Assembly: GCA_031553225.1 (NCBI GenBank)
Contig: JAVBLU010000037.1
Location: 1-21,152 of the forward strand
Length of the DNA stretch: 21,152 nucleotides
Source of the DNA: JAVBLU01 sp031553225
Lineage (GTDB): Bacteria; Bacillota; Clostridia; Christensenellales; UBA1750
Direction: 5' to 3'
A program made the position numbers and the translations under genes. Numbering within the stretch: position 1 is the first letter of the stretch; every line of letters begins with the position of its first letter. A model generated the notes under the pieces. That model ran no database searches. It was not told the DNA's origin and worked only from the letters and a program-made list of their open reading frames with translations. Shown in pieces: positions 13,844 through 20,990 of the stretch.

Positions 13844-14687
13844 GGAGCGACACCCCCATCACCTGCAGGAAGATTTTTTCCAGCGTTGTTTCGCCGGTGT
13901 GAATCGTCTCGATCTGCTTGCTTTGCAGCAGGGTGTGGAACGCGGGCGCGCGCAGCGCCTCAAACGGGAAGGTCTCGCTCTTGAGGTCTGCGCCTTCGCG
14001 GTATTCCACCGTGACGGTCTTGGCGCCGTACTTGAGCTTGAGATTGCGCGGGGTATCCATCTCCGCCAGCTTGCCCCGGGCGATGAAGGCCACGCGGTCG
14101 CACAGCTCGTCCACATCCGCCATGATATGGCTGGTAAGGAACACCGTGCCGCCGCTCTTCTTAAAGTCCAGGATCATGTCCTTCATGATGCGTGCGTTCG
14201 CAGGGTCCAGACCGTTTGTCGGCTCGTCCAAAAAGAGAAATTTGGGGGCGTTCAGCAGCGCGCGCACGAAATTGAGCCGGATCTTCATGCCCTTGGAGTA
14301 CTCACCCGTACGCTTGTCGCGGTCCTCCCAAAGCCCGATACGCTTCATGAGGGGCGCAGGGTCCACAGATTTGGCGTACAGCCTGCGAAAAAAATCCAGG
14401 TTCTCCATGGCGGTGAGCTTGGAGAAGGAGATGGGCATCTCGAAACACACCCCAATCTCCTCATAGAATTCAGATCCGTAGCCCTTCAGGTCCTTCCCGC
14501 GGTATGCGATCCGGCCTTGGTAGTCCGACAGGAGCTTGATGAGCACCTTCTGCGTGGTGGACTTCCCAGCGCCGGACGGGCCCAGAAACCCAAAGGCCTC
14601 CCCCTCGGCGATGGAGAAACTCACGCCGTCCACAGCCGCTTGCGACTGCTTGGGATAGCTGTAACGCAGGTCTTCAACGCTCAGCAT
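13830..14687 (-). CDS. ABC transporter ATP-binding protein (ABC-2 exporter)
   Basis: The 285-aa ATPase shows Walker A GPSGAGKST (36-44), Walker B FLFLDEPTNGLD (150-161) and switch His187 (LTSHIMADVDEL). The signature loop is YSKGMKIRL (130-138) instead of LSGGQ. The Q-loop position reads FEMP, with Glu83 where Gln is usual. Both variants occur in ABC-2 drug/bacteriocin exporter ATPases, so they support the exporter class. A C-terminal regulatory extension (about 215-285) is also typical. Start: ATG at 14687 (GGAGG 9 nt upstream); a TTG at 14693 is a less likely alternative. It overlaps the end of the TetR gene by 14 bp and the first permease by 14 bp, showing a compact operon. Confidence 0.88.
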   Translation of the reverse strand: MLSVEDLRYSYPKQSQAAVDGVSFSIAEGEAFGFLGPSGAGKSTTQKVLIKLLSDYQGRIAYRGKDLKGYGSEFYEEIGVCFEMPISFSKLTAMENLDFFRRLYAKSVDPAPLMKRIGLWEDRDKRTGEYSKGMKIRLNFVRALLNAPKFLFLDEPTNGLDPANARIMKDMILDFKKSGGTVFLTSHIMADVDELCDRVAFIARGKLAEMDTPRNLKLKYGAKTVTVEYREGADLKSETFPFEALRAPAFHTLLQSKQIETIHTGETTLEKIFLQVMGVSLHEAS

Positions 14688-15336
14688 GGGCAATCCCCTC
14701 CTTGATCAGCTTGCAAATTGCGTGCAGACGCGAAAGCGCCGTCTCTTCGCTGCCGTCCTTATAATACTGGTCCATCGTGCCCGGGGCCGCCATCAGGCTT
14801 GTGAGCACGTCCACAACCAGCTGGCTGTCCACGTCCGGGCGGATGCGTCCAAGCGCCTTGTCGCGCTCGACCAGGCCGCGGAGATGGGCCATGCCCGTCC
14901 GCGCCGCGGCCTGCAATCCGTCGGCCGGCTCCCGGGGCGGAGCGAAGGCGGTTTGCAGCAGCTGCTTGATGAAATCGCTCTCATCGTACATCATCAGCAT
15001 CCCCACCCGGTTGTATAGCGGCTGCTCGCGCGCCCATGCGATGGCGCTGTGCATCATATAGGCCATCGCCTCCTCAAAATCCGCATCCGGGCCGGGCGGG
15101 GGCAGGTGCGTGACCATGTCCATCTTTTCCTGGGCGATGCGCGCAAGCACGTAGGCGAACAGATCCTGCTTGCTGTGAAAATACTGGTAGAATGACCCGC
15201 GGGCGATGCCCGCGCCCTTCACCACCTGGTTGATGCTCGCCTCGGAGAAGCGCACGCGCGCAAATTCGACCACCGCGGCGTCAAACAGCTTGTCGCGCTT
15301 CTCTTGCGGCAAGTTCTCAAAGGTCTGCTTGGGCAA
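14674..15336 (-). CDS. TetR-family transcriptional repressor, TTG start
   Basis: This 220-aa regulator has an N-terminal HTH (about 11-55) in which SINQVVKGAGIARGSFYQYF (34-53) is the recognition-helix region closing with the family SFYxYFxSKxDLF motif. The C-terminal ligand/dimerisation domain has no telling motif. I chose TTG at 15336 because AAGGAGG sits 7 nt upstream and TetR homology begins right there. Upstream in-frame ATGs have no homology and lie in or past the promoter. It is the first gene of the exporter operon, and its promoter is bracketed by two identical palindromes, so it probably represses itself and the exporter until an inducer is bound. Confidence 0.88.
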   Translation of the reverse strand: MPKQTFENLPQEKRDKLFDAAVVEFARVRFSEASINQVVKGAGIARGSFYQYFHSKQDLFAYVLARIAQEKMDMVTHLPPPGPDADFEEAMAYMMHSAIAWAREQPLYNRVGMLMMYDESDFIKQLLQTAFAPPREPADGLQAAARTGMAHLRGLVERDKALGRIRPDVDSQLVVDVLTSLMAAPGTMDQYYKDGSEETALSRLHAICKLIKEGIAHAER

Positions 15337-15428
15337 CTCTCCGCCTCCTTCCCGGCTTACAACGCACTCCCGGGCGTATGGCCGACGCATATGGGTTCGC
15401 CAGGTTGCCGGTCGCGTGCGACGCTTAT

Positions 15429-15444
15429 ATGACAAGGCTGTCAT
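15429..15444. promoter_or_regulatory. Candidate TetR operator 1
   Basis: A perfect palindrome ATGACA-AGGC-TGTCAT located at the predicted transcription start (about 15447) of the TetR operon. The same half-sites and spacing recur at 15492-15507. Confidence 0.7.
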
Positions 15445-15453
15445 GACGATGCC

Positions 15454-15482
15454 AGTATACATCCGCACCAACCGTGTGTCAA
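15454..15482 (-). promoter_or_regulatory. Promoter of the TetR - ABC exporter operon
   Basis: The minus strand carries a perfect TTGACA (15482-15477), a 17-nt spacer and TATACT (15459-15454). It starts transcription about 110 nt ahead of the TTG. The core promoter sits between two copies of a TetR-like palindrome. Confidence 0.8.
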
Positions 15483-15491
15483 GGGTGTCAC

Positions 15492-15507
15492 ATGACATCT
15501 TTGTCAT
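15492..15507. promoter_or_regulatory. Candidate TetR operator 2
   Basis: A perfect palindrome ATGACA-TCTT-TGTCAT just upstream of the -35. It has the same half-sites as operator 1, and the centres are 63 bp apart (six helical turns). Additional TGTCA half-sites lie between (15476-15490). Confidence 0.7.
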
Positions 15508-15579
15508 ATCTATGCCTTTCTGGGTTTATGCAGCACCGCCGCCACCGATTCCCGAATGCAATACGGGGAGCCGGTATGG

Positions 15580-15585
15580 TAGAAT
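15580..15585 (+). promoter_or_regulatory. Possible -10 element for the Ig-like protein gene
   Basis: TAGAAT preceded by an extended TGG. The -35 region is poor (ATGCAA at 15556-15561, 18-nt spacing). The start would be near 15592, just upstream of the ribosome site AGGAGGG at 15602-15608. Confidence 0.4.
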
Positions 15586-15616
15586 ACCAAACAGCCTTTA
15601 TAGGAGGGATAGAGTG

Positions 15617-16546
15617 ATGACCCGATCCGCTTGGACCCGTCTTTTATGCGCCATGCTGGCATGCGCATTGCTGTTGCCCGCCGCCCGCACCGCACGCGCG
15701 GAGGATGCGCCCGCGCCCGTGTCCACGCCGCTCATGCAGCCGCAGCTCGGCGGCATGCCGGCGCCCGCCTCCCCCGCATCCGCCCCCGCGCAGCCCGACG
15801 TGCGCAGCGCCGCCAGCCTGCCTGTGATGAGTGTGCCGCACGTGGTGCTGCGCTCGGGCGACAACGCGCCTATGACCGCGCTTAACATGCCGGACGGCGA
15901 GCTGCGCTACCAGGCCGAGGACGGCCGCGTGGCCGGGCACATGGACAAGCGGGTGTGGGGGTTCCTGCCCGGCAAAACCAGGATCACCGCCTATGCGATC
16001 TCTCCGGAGGGGGATGTGCGCGCCTCGGTCATCGCCACGGTGCAGGTGCTGCCTCATGAAACAAACATCGTTTTTGAGCGGGCCGCGTACACCATCGGCA
16101 CGGGCCAGCGCACCGCCTGCGCACCCACGCTGACCGACCCGGACGGCGTTCGGCTGCCCCTCGCCGTCACGGTATCCGATCCAAGCGTTGTCGCCTATGA
16201 GAACGGCCAACTCATTGCGCTCGGAGCCGGATCGGCCGAGGTGACGGCCACGGCCGCAGGCGGCGCAATCACCGCGTCGGCGCATGTTTTCGTTGTGCCG
16301 CGCGTGAAGGCCACCTACCTGCGCGCCTCCATCCCCTACAAGCTCCGCACGGGCGAGCGCATGGCCATCGATACGTCCGTGCGGCCGCGCGATACCACCG
16401 ACGAGTTGCGCTACATCGCCGCAGACCCGAGCGTGGTCAGCATCGACCAACACGGGATGATGACCGCGCTTGCGCCCGGCAAAACCACGGTTTACGTGCG
16501 CTGCGGCGATAAGGTGGCCACGCAGGAAGTGCGCGTGCGGGAGTAA
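15617..16546 (+). CDS. Secreted Ig-like (Big_2-type) repeat protein
   Basis: This 309-aa exported protein has a signal peptide (RSAWTRLL core, hydrophobic to residue 20, AxA-type cleavage at ARA/ED near residue 28), then a Pro/Ala-rich spacer (about 30-65) and two to three beta-sandwich repeats. The repeats show bacterial Ig-like group 2 phrases: SDPSVVAYENGQLIALGAGSAEVTA and, later, ADPSVVSIDQHGMMTALAPGKTTVYV. It has no membrane anchor or sortase motif at the C-terminus, so it is either released or bound by partners. Start: ATG at 15617, AGGAGGG 8 nt upstream. It lies about 105 bp before the MacB-like ATPase and runs in the same direction. A role in the same envelope system is plausible but only inferred from position. 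Confidence 0.78.
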   Translation: MTRSAWTRLLCAMLACALLLPAARTARAEDAPAPVSTPLMQPQLGGMPAPASPASAPAQPDVRSAASLPVMSVPHVVLRSGDNAPMTALNMPDGELRYQAEDGRVAGHMDKRVWGFLPGKTRITAYAISPEGDVRASVIATVQVLPHETNIVFERAAYTIGTGQRTACAPTLTDPDGVRLPLAVTVSDPSVVAYENGQLIALGAGSAEVTATAAGGAITASAHVFVVPRVKATYLRASIPYKLRTGERMAIDTSVRPRDTTDELRYIAADPSVVSIDQHGMMTALAPGKTTVYVRCGDKVATQEVRVRE

Positions 16547-16584
16547 GCCGAAAATATTGCTTCTTCCGAATGGTTCGGCAACCT

Positions 16585-16613
16585 TTTGCAGGAAGGACGC
16601 GTCTATATATAAG
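16585..16613 (+). promoter_or_regulatory. Possible promoter for the MacB-like operon
   Basis: TTTGCA (16585-16590), a 17-nt spacer and TATAAG (16608-16613) within a TATATATAAG run. A short CCGAA/TTCGG hairpin (16567-16579) upstream may weaken read-through from the Ig-like gene. Confidence 0.45.
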
Positions 16614-16651
16614 GGCATCCCCCTAAGGTATGTGCAGAATGAGGTGTAAGC

Positions 16652-17473
16652 GTGCAGGAGAGATCCCGGGAGAACGACCGACCGCCCGAAGCGGCGCCGA
16701 TCATCAGCCTGCGCGGCGTAAAAAAGACGTACGCTATCGGCAAGAACGAACTCGCCGCGCTCAACGGAGTGGATCTGGACATTTTCCCCGGCGAATTTGT
16801 GTGCATCGTCGGCCGCTCCGGCTCGGGTAAATCCACGCTGCTCAACATGATGGCCGGGCTGGAGAAGCCCAGCAAAGGCTCCATCATCATTGCGGGCAAG
16901 CACATTGAGCGGCTGTCCGAGGCGGGACTTGTGCGGTTCCGGCTAGAGAACATCGGCTTCATCTTCCAGTCGTTCAACCTCTTTCCCTCGCTAACGGCGC
17001 TGGAGAACGTGGCCATGCCCCTGGTATACCGCGGGGAGCGACGACGCCGACGAAACGCCGCCGCGCGCGAGATACTCGTGAGCATGGGCCTTTCGGAGCA
17101 CATGAAGCATCGGCCCACGCAGATGTCCGGCGGGCAGCAGCAGCGCGTGGGCATCGCCCGCGCCCTGGTCGTTAGGCCAAAGATCATCTTCGCCGACGAG
17201 CCGACTGGGAACCTGGATTCGGCCACATCCCACGAGATTATGTCGCTCATCCGGCGCATATCGCGCCAGCAGCGCCAAACGCTGGTGATGGTCACGCACG
17301 ACGCGGAACTAGCGCGCTGGGGCGATCGGACCGTGCACCTGCTGGACGGTCTTGTGACGAACGTTGAGATCAACGCCCACGTTGATGAGATGGACGAGAG
17401 CGACACGGACCAGACGCAAGCCCCGCATCACATGGATGCGCCTGATATGACGCTGGAGGAGACGAACTCATGA
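16652..17473 (+). CDS. ABC transporter ATP-binding protein, MacB/LolD type
   Basis: The 273-aa ATPase of the MacB/LolD/FtsE class has Walker A GRSGSGKST (54-62), Q-loop Gln106 (FIFQSFNLFPSLTALENV), signature MSGGQQQRVGIARAL (158-172), Walker B IIFADEPTGNLD (178-189) and switch His216 (VTHD). All residues needed for ATP hydrolysis are present. After about residue 240 there is an acidic His/Asp-rich tail (ending DAPDMTLEETNS) that most relatives lack. Start: GTG at 16652 with a GAGGTG site upstream; no ATG fits. The stop overlaps the next gene's ATG (ATGA). With the downstream permease it should form a mechanotransmission-type transporter, in which ATP use moves periplasmic or extracellular parts. 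Confidence 0.9.
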   Translation: MQERSRENDRPPEAAPIISLRGVKKTYAIGKNELAALNGVDLDIFPGEFVCIVGRSGSGKSTLLNMMAGLEKPSKGSIIIAGKHIERLSEAGLVRFRLENIGFIFQSFNLFPSLTALENVAMPLVYRGERRRRRNAAAREILVSMGLSEHMKHRPTQMSGGQQQRVGIARALVVRPKIIFADEPTGNLDSATSHEIMSLIRRISRQQRQTLVMVTHDAELARWGDRTVHLLDGLVTNVEINAHVDEMDESDTDQTQAPHHMDAPDMTLEETNS

Positions 17474-19218
17474 AACATGCGCCTTTGGCCGCCCGCGTGC
17501 TTGCTGCGTGTCTGATGCTCGCCGTGGGGGCGGCCGCCCTGTTGCCCGTCGGGGCTCACGCCAGCACGGGTACTTCGCTGCCCACGCCGCCGCCCATGCC
17601 CGTGGCCGCCGCAAGCGATCTGGTGCTCGATGCCATGCCCATCTCCGAGGATTCCGCGCCCGGCGAGGTCGTCATCGTAGTGCCGCTACGCTACAAGGGC
17701 GTGCCCGCGCGCATGGGCGGCCTGGGTTTTTTGGAGATTTGGCCGGTGATTGGCGACCCGGCCGCCACGCCTTTTGAGCTTTCCTCCGGCAACATGGTGA
17801 AAACGCTTATGGACGTGGAGTCCACCACCATAGACGGCCGGCCTGTGGACTACATACGCTTCCCCATGCAGCTGAAGAGCGATACGCTCAACGGCCAGTA
17901 CAAGGTCTCCTTCCACGCGCGGTTCCTGCATCTGTATCAAAACGCAGCGTTTGACACGCCCGCCGAGACGACCCTGGATCTATATTTCCGCGTGGGGAAC
18001 GGCGCCACGCCCACCCCCACGCCCAAGCCAACGCCCGAACCCGCCGGACCGCAGTCCGTGCCCAAAATCATCGTGGAGAACTTTAAAACCGACCCCTCCC
18101 AGATCGTGGCCGGATCGCAGTTCTCCCTGGACATTCAGCTGCACAACACCTCCGAGAAGCGCACGGTGTCCAACATCAAGTGCACGCTGGACGGCGGCGA
18201 CGCCATCGTGCCTGTTTCCGGATCCAACACCTTTTACATCAAGTCCATCAAGGCGGACGGCACCTACGAGACGAAGCTGGACATGTTCGCCCAGCCCAAC
18301 GCCTCCCCGAAGCCGCACCCAATCAAGGTGAAGATGGAGTACGAGTACAAAGCCGACACGCTGCTTACCGCTACCTCCGACGAGCAGTTCACCGTTACGG
18401 TAAAACAGCCCGTCAAGCTCGTTCTGGACGAGCCGCGCGTCGATCCCATGATGCTGATGCCCGGCGATATGTTCAACGTCTACATGAACATGTTCAACAT
18501 GGGCAAATCCACGCTGTTCAACGTGTCAGTCACTGTAGAAGGGCCCATGCTGCGCCCGGACGAGACGTTCTTCGCGGGCAGCATGGGGCCGGGCGAATCG
18601 CGCACGTACGATATGATGGTCACCTACGGCGGCGCGGCCAGCGAGCAGTTCACCCCCGGCGTTGGCAGCAGCGGCGGCGATGAGGGCGTCACCGCCTCAT
18701 CCGGCGGTGCTTTACTTATGACCGACTCCACGAGCTTGGCGGCCGTTCGCGCAGTCCCCATGCCCGGGGTGATCATGCCCGGTAAGACGATTCCACCTTA
18801 CGGGGAAGGCAATCCCGCTCCTCTTGACGGTACGCTGGAGTATCCTACCGGGCCTCAGGAGTGCGCCATCGTGGTCACCTACGAGGATGAGATGGGCGAA
18901 CAGAGCGAACTGCGCAAGCCCTTCACCCTCACCTACAACGCGCCCATCTCTATGGACGGCCCGATCGGCGGCGATGGGATGGACCCGCTGAAGGGCGGCA
19001 TGCCGGGCGCAGTGGGCCCTGACGGCCAACCCATGCCGGAGGGCGTGCCTGCATCCGCGTCGGCTCCGTTCCTCTCCGGCCTTCCCATCGTAGGAAGCCT
19101 GCCGCTTCTGGGGCGCATCGGCGTGCTGGCCGGGCTGATTGTGCTGGTGGGCGGAGGTGTCACGCTCGTCCTCGTGCTCGCCGCGCGCAGGAGGAGGGGG
19201 CGTAATGCGCTGGACTGA
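17470..19218 (+). CDS. Membrane-anchored extracellular protein with CARDB-like domains (COG1361-like)
   Basis: This 582-aa surface protein has an N-terminal signal (1-31, cleavage near AHA/S). A first beta-rich domain (about 45-175) leads to a TPTPTPKPTPEPAG linker (180-193). Two CARDB/S-layer-like beta domains follow (about 196-310 and 318-420, with phrases such as VAGSQFSLDIQLHNTS and LMPGDMFNVYMNMFNMG). After that come a Gly/Pro/Met-rich stretch and a C-terminal transmembrane helix (about 548-571) followed by RRRRG. The topology therefore places nearly everything outside. It is encoded between ATPase and permease with overlaps on both sides (4 bp and 14 bp), so it is almost certainly a subunit of that transporter. 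In diderm MacAB systems the equivalent partner is MacA, which this does not resemble. Confidence 0.75.
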   Translation: MKHAPLAARVLAACLMLAVGAAALLPVGAHASTGTSLPTPPPMPVAAASDLVLDAMPISEDSAPGEVVIVVPLRYKGVPARMGGLGFLEIWPVIGDPAATPFELSSGNMVKTLMDVESTTIDGRPVDYIRFPMQLKSDTLNGQYKVSFHARFLHLYQNAAFDTPAETTLDLYFRVGNGATPTPTPKPTPEPAGPQSVPKIIVENFKTDPSQIVAGSQFSLDIQLHNTSEKRTVSNIKCTLDGGDAIVPVSGSNTFYIKSIKADGTYETKLDMFAQPNASPKPHPIKVKMEYEYKADTLLTATSDEQFTVTVKQPVKLVLDEPRVDPMMLMPGDMFNVYMNMFNMGKSTLFNVSVTVEGPMLRPDETFFAGSMGPGESRTYDMMVTYGGAASEQFTPGVGSSGGDEGVTASSGGALLMTDSTSLAAVRAVPMPGVIMPGKTIPPYGEGNPAPLDGTLEYPTGPQECAIVVTYEDEMGEQSELRKPFTLTYNAPISMDGPIGGDGMDPLKGGMPGAVGPDGQPMPEGVPASASAPFLSGLPIVGSLPLLGRIGVLAGLIVLVGGGVTLVLVLAARRRRGRNALD

Positions 19219-20476
19219 CCTTTTTCTGCAAAGCCTCATCAATCTGTGGCGGCGCAAGCTGCGCACCATGCTCACCATGATCGGTGTGCTCGTCGGCACG
19301 CTCTCCATCGTGCTCATGGTGTCGTTGGGCCTTGGCATGCAGCGCTCCATGATACAGCAGGCCGGCCAGTGGGGCTCGTTGAATCTCATCAACCTGAACG
19401 ACTACAGCTCATTTGACTCCAAATCACCCAAGCTGACAGATAAGGTGCTCAAGCAGATTGGCGCTATGGAACACGTAAGGCTCGTCGCGCCCATCTTTGA
19501 GTTTTATCCCATGCGCATCCGTTATGGCCGCTACGTCTCCTACATGGGCCTGCAGGGCGTCTCCGCCGAGGCGCTCCAGATGCTTGGCTATCAGGTGGAC
19601 GAGGGCCGCATGTTCAACGAGGACACGCGCGAGCTGGAGCTGGTTGTGAGTTCGACCTACTCACAGAACATGGGAAACGAACAGAACTGGCGCGCCGGCC
19701 CGCCCAAAAACTTCGATTGGACCAAGGCGCGCCTCACCGGCGAGGTGACCGACTACAACGCAAACAACCCCGGCGCGCCGGCCAAAACGAAAACCTACCG
19801 GGTTTCCATCGTTGGTGTGACGCACGCGGAGATGTCCGAGTTTGCGTACAACGCCTACTGCGACGTGGCCACGCTGCGCAGTATCGCCGTAAAAAACCAC
19901 AAACAGCTTCTCAAGCAGAGCCAGATCCGCACGGATTCCTACAATCGCGTGTGGGTGATCGCCGACGACTACAGCAACGTGGAAGCCCTGATGAAGGTGT
20001 TTCGCGAGGAGATGGGCCTGGAGGGCTGGGCGAACGCCGAGGGATTGGCGCAGATGGAGCAGCAGATGCAGATCATTCAGCTTGTGCTCGGATCCATCGG
20101 CGGCGTATCCATGTTTGTTGCAGCGCTCATGATTGCCAACACCATGCTCATGGCCATCTATGAGCGTACGCGCGAGATCGGCGTGATGAAGGTGCTCGGC
20201 TGCCGCCTGTCCAACATCCGCTTCCTGTTTTTGATGGAGGCCGGCAGCTTGGGGCTGGTTGGCGGGCTGCTCGGGCTTGGCATTTCCTTGCTGGGCAGCA
20301 AATTCTTAAACCGGATACCTCAGGTGGCCAGCATGGGTTTTTCCTCCTACATCCCGCCTTGGTTGCTGCTTGTGGGCATGGCTTTCGCCGTGGGCGTGGC
20401 CGTGCTGGCAGGTCTGTATCCGGCGCACCGCGCAACCCGGCTGTCTGCGCTGGCGGCTATTCGCAACGAAACATAG
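19205..20476 (+). CDS. FtsX/MacB-type ABC transporter permease
   Basis: This 423-aa permease has the MacB layout: a first helix after LWRRKLRTMLTMIGVLVG (14-31; helix about 22-44), a large extracellular domain (about 46-290, the MacB periplasmic-core type), then three helices (about 293-317, 343-368, 385-410). The ERTREIGVMKVLGC motif (about 318-331) is the coupling segment contacting the ATPase, and the final PAHRATRLSALAAIRNE is the family's characteristic end. Start: ATG at 19205 with AGGAGGAGGGGG directly upstream, overlapping the end of the surface-protein gene by 14 bp. It is the last gene of the operon; a terminator follows. Confidence 0.9.
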   Translation: MRWTDLFLQSLINLWRRKLRTMLTMIGVLVGTLSIVLMVSLGLGMQRSMIQQAGQWGSLNLINLNDYSSFDSKSPKLTDKVLKQIGAMEHVRLVAPIFEFYPMRIRYGRYVSYMGLQGVSAEALQMLGYQVDEGRMFNEDTRELELVVSSTYSQNMGNEQNWRAGPPKNFDWTKARLTGEVTDYNANNPGAPAKTKTYRVSIVGVTHAEMSEFAYNAYCDVATLRSIAVKNHKQLLKQSQIRTDSYNRVWVIADDYSNVEALMKVFREEMGLEGWANAEGLAQMEQQMQIIQLVLGSIGGVSMFVAALMIANTMLMAIYERTREIGVMKVLGCRLSNIRFLFLMEAGSLGLVGGLLGLGISLLGSKFLNRIPQVASMGFSSYIPPWLLLVGMAFAVGVAVLAGLYPAHRATRLSALAAIRNET

Positions 20477-20511
20477 CGCCCAGACGACCGCCGCTCTCCC
20501 TGGTGACCACC

Positions 20512-20541
20512 ACCGGCGGTTGACCAGCTGCCGGTTTTCTT
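20512..20541 (+). terminator. Intrinsic terminator of the MacB-like operon
   Basis: The stem ACCGGC (20512-20517) pairs with GCCGGT (20530-20535) around a 12-nt loop and is followed by TTTCTTT. An alternative stem (20487-20493 with 20514-20520) overlaps it. Confidence 0.6.
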
Positions 20542-20562
20542 TGCCGGACGAAGCGCACATCG

Positions 20563-20591
20563 TTGCATAAAGCACTGCTTTGACGTATAAT
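20563..20591 (+). promoter_or_regulatory. Promoter of ssrA (tmRNA)
   Basis: TTGCAT (20563-20568), a 17-nt spacer and a perfect TATAAT (20586-20591). The mature tmRNA 5' end (20604) lies 12 nt downstream, so only a short leader is trimmed off. Confidence 0.85.
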
Positions 20592-20603
20592 AGAGATGGA
20601 CCT

Positions 20604-20951
20604 GGGGGCGTATCTGGATTTCGACGGGATCGCCTTGGGTGGAAGAAGCGAGCCGCGGCCCCGAACCGCGTTAAAAGCGGGGCAATCATAACTGCGAATA
20701 ACGATTTCGCTCTCGCTGCCTAATTAGGCGCGACGTCTGCACCGGGGGGCCTACGACCCGGCCGTGGGCGTCATTACCGTAGGGAACCGCGCGGCCTAAG
20801 CTTTGCGGCCGAACGGAAAAAATGAAGCTACCGTACCCGCGATCCTGCCCATCGGAGCGCGGCGAGGGGAAACCTAAATGATGGGCTGCGCTCGGAGATG
20901 CTTCCATCTGCGGGGTTTCGGACAGGGGTTCGACTCCCCTCGCCTCCACCA
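20604..20951 (+). ncRNA. ssrA: Transfer-messenger RNA (tmRNA, 10Sa RNA)
   Basis: This 348-nt one-piece tmRNA rescues stalled ribosomes together with SmpB. The 5' end GGGGGCG (20604-20610) pairs with CGCCTCC (20941-20947) to form the acceptor stem, followed by A and an encoded CCA (20949-20951). The conserved TGGATTTCGACGGG block is at about 20614-20627, and the T-arm GGTTCGACTCCC is at 20926-20937. A tag reading frame lies at 20694-20723, with pseudoknot-like GC-rich stems after it (20730-20900). It is not permuted. It has its own consensus promoter and a strong terminator, so it is an independent transcription unit. Confidence 0.97.
20694..20723 (+). other. tmRNA proteolysis-tag reading frame, ANNDFALAA-stop
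   Basis: From the resume codon GCG (20694) the frame reads Ala-Asn-Asn-Asp-Phe-Ala-Leu-Ala-Ala and then TAA (20721-20723). The full tag carries one more N-terminal Ala from the charged tmRNA. The ALAA end is the degron recognised by ClpXP-type proteases. The resume codon is inferred from family pattern. Confidence 0.85.
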
Positions 20952-20954
20952 ACG

Positions 20955-20990
20955 AAAACCCCGCGGCTATTGAGCCGCGTGGATTTTGTT
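20955..20990 (+). terminator. Intrinsic terminator of ssrA
   Basis: The stem CGCGGCT (20962-20968) pairs with AGCCGCG (20973-20979) around a 4-nt loop, is extended by flanking CC/GG pairs, and is followed by ATTTTGTTTT. Confidence 0.85.

Noticed and set aside
12410..15336. Lantibiotic-immunity (LanFEG) system
   Set aside because: The ATPase plus two permeases layout is similar, but there is no lantibiotic gene or two-component system, and control is by a TetR protein; left as exporter of unknown substrate.
20686..20952. Open frame antisense to tmRNA
   Set aside because: It lies fully within a structured RNA gene; such frames (including the GVEPLSETP-type translation) are a known annotation artefact over ssrA.
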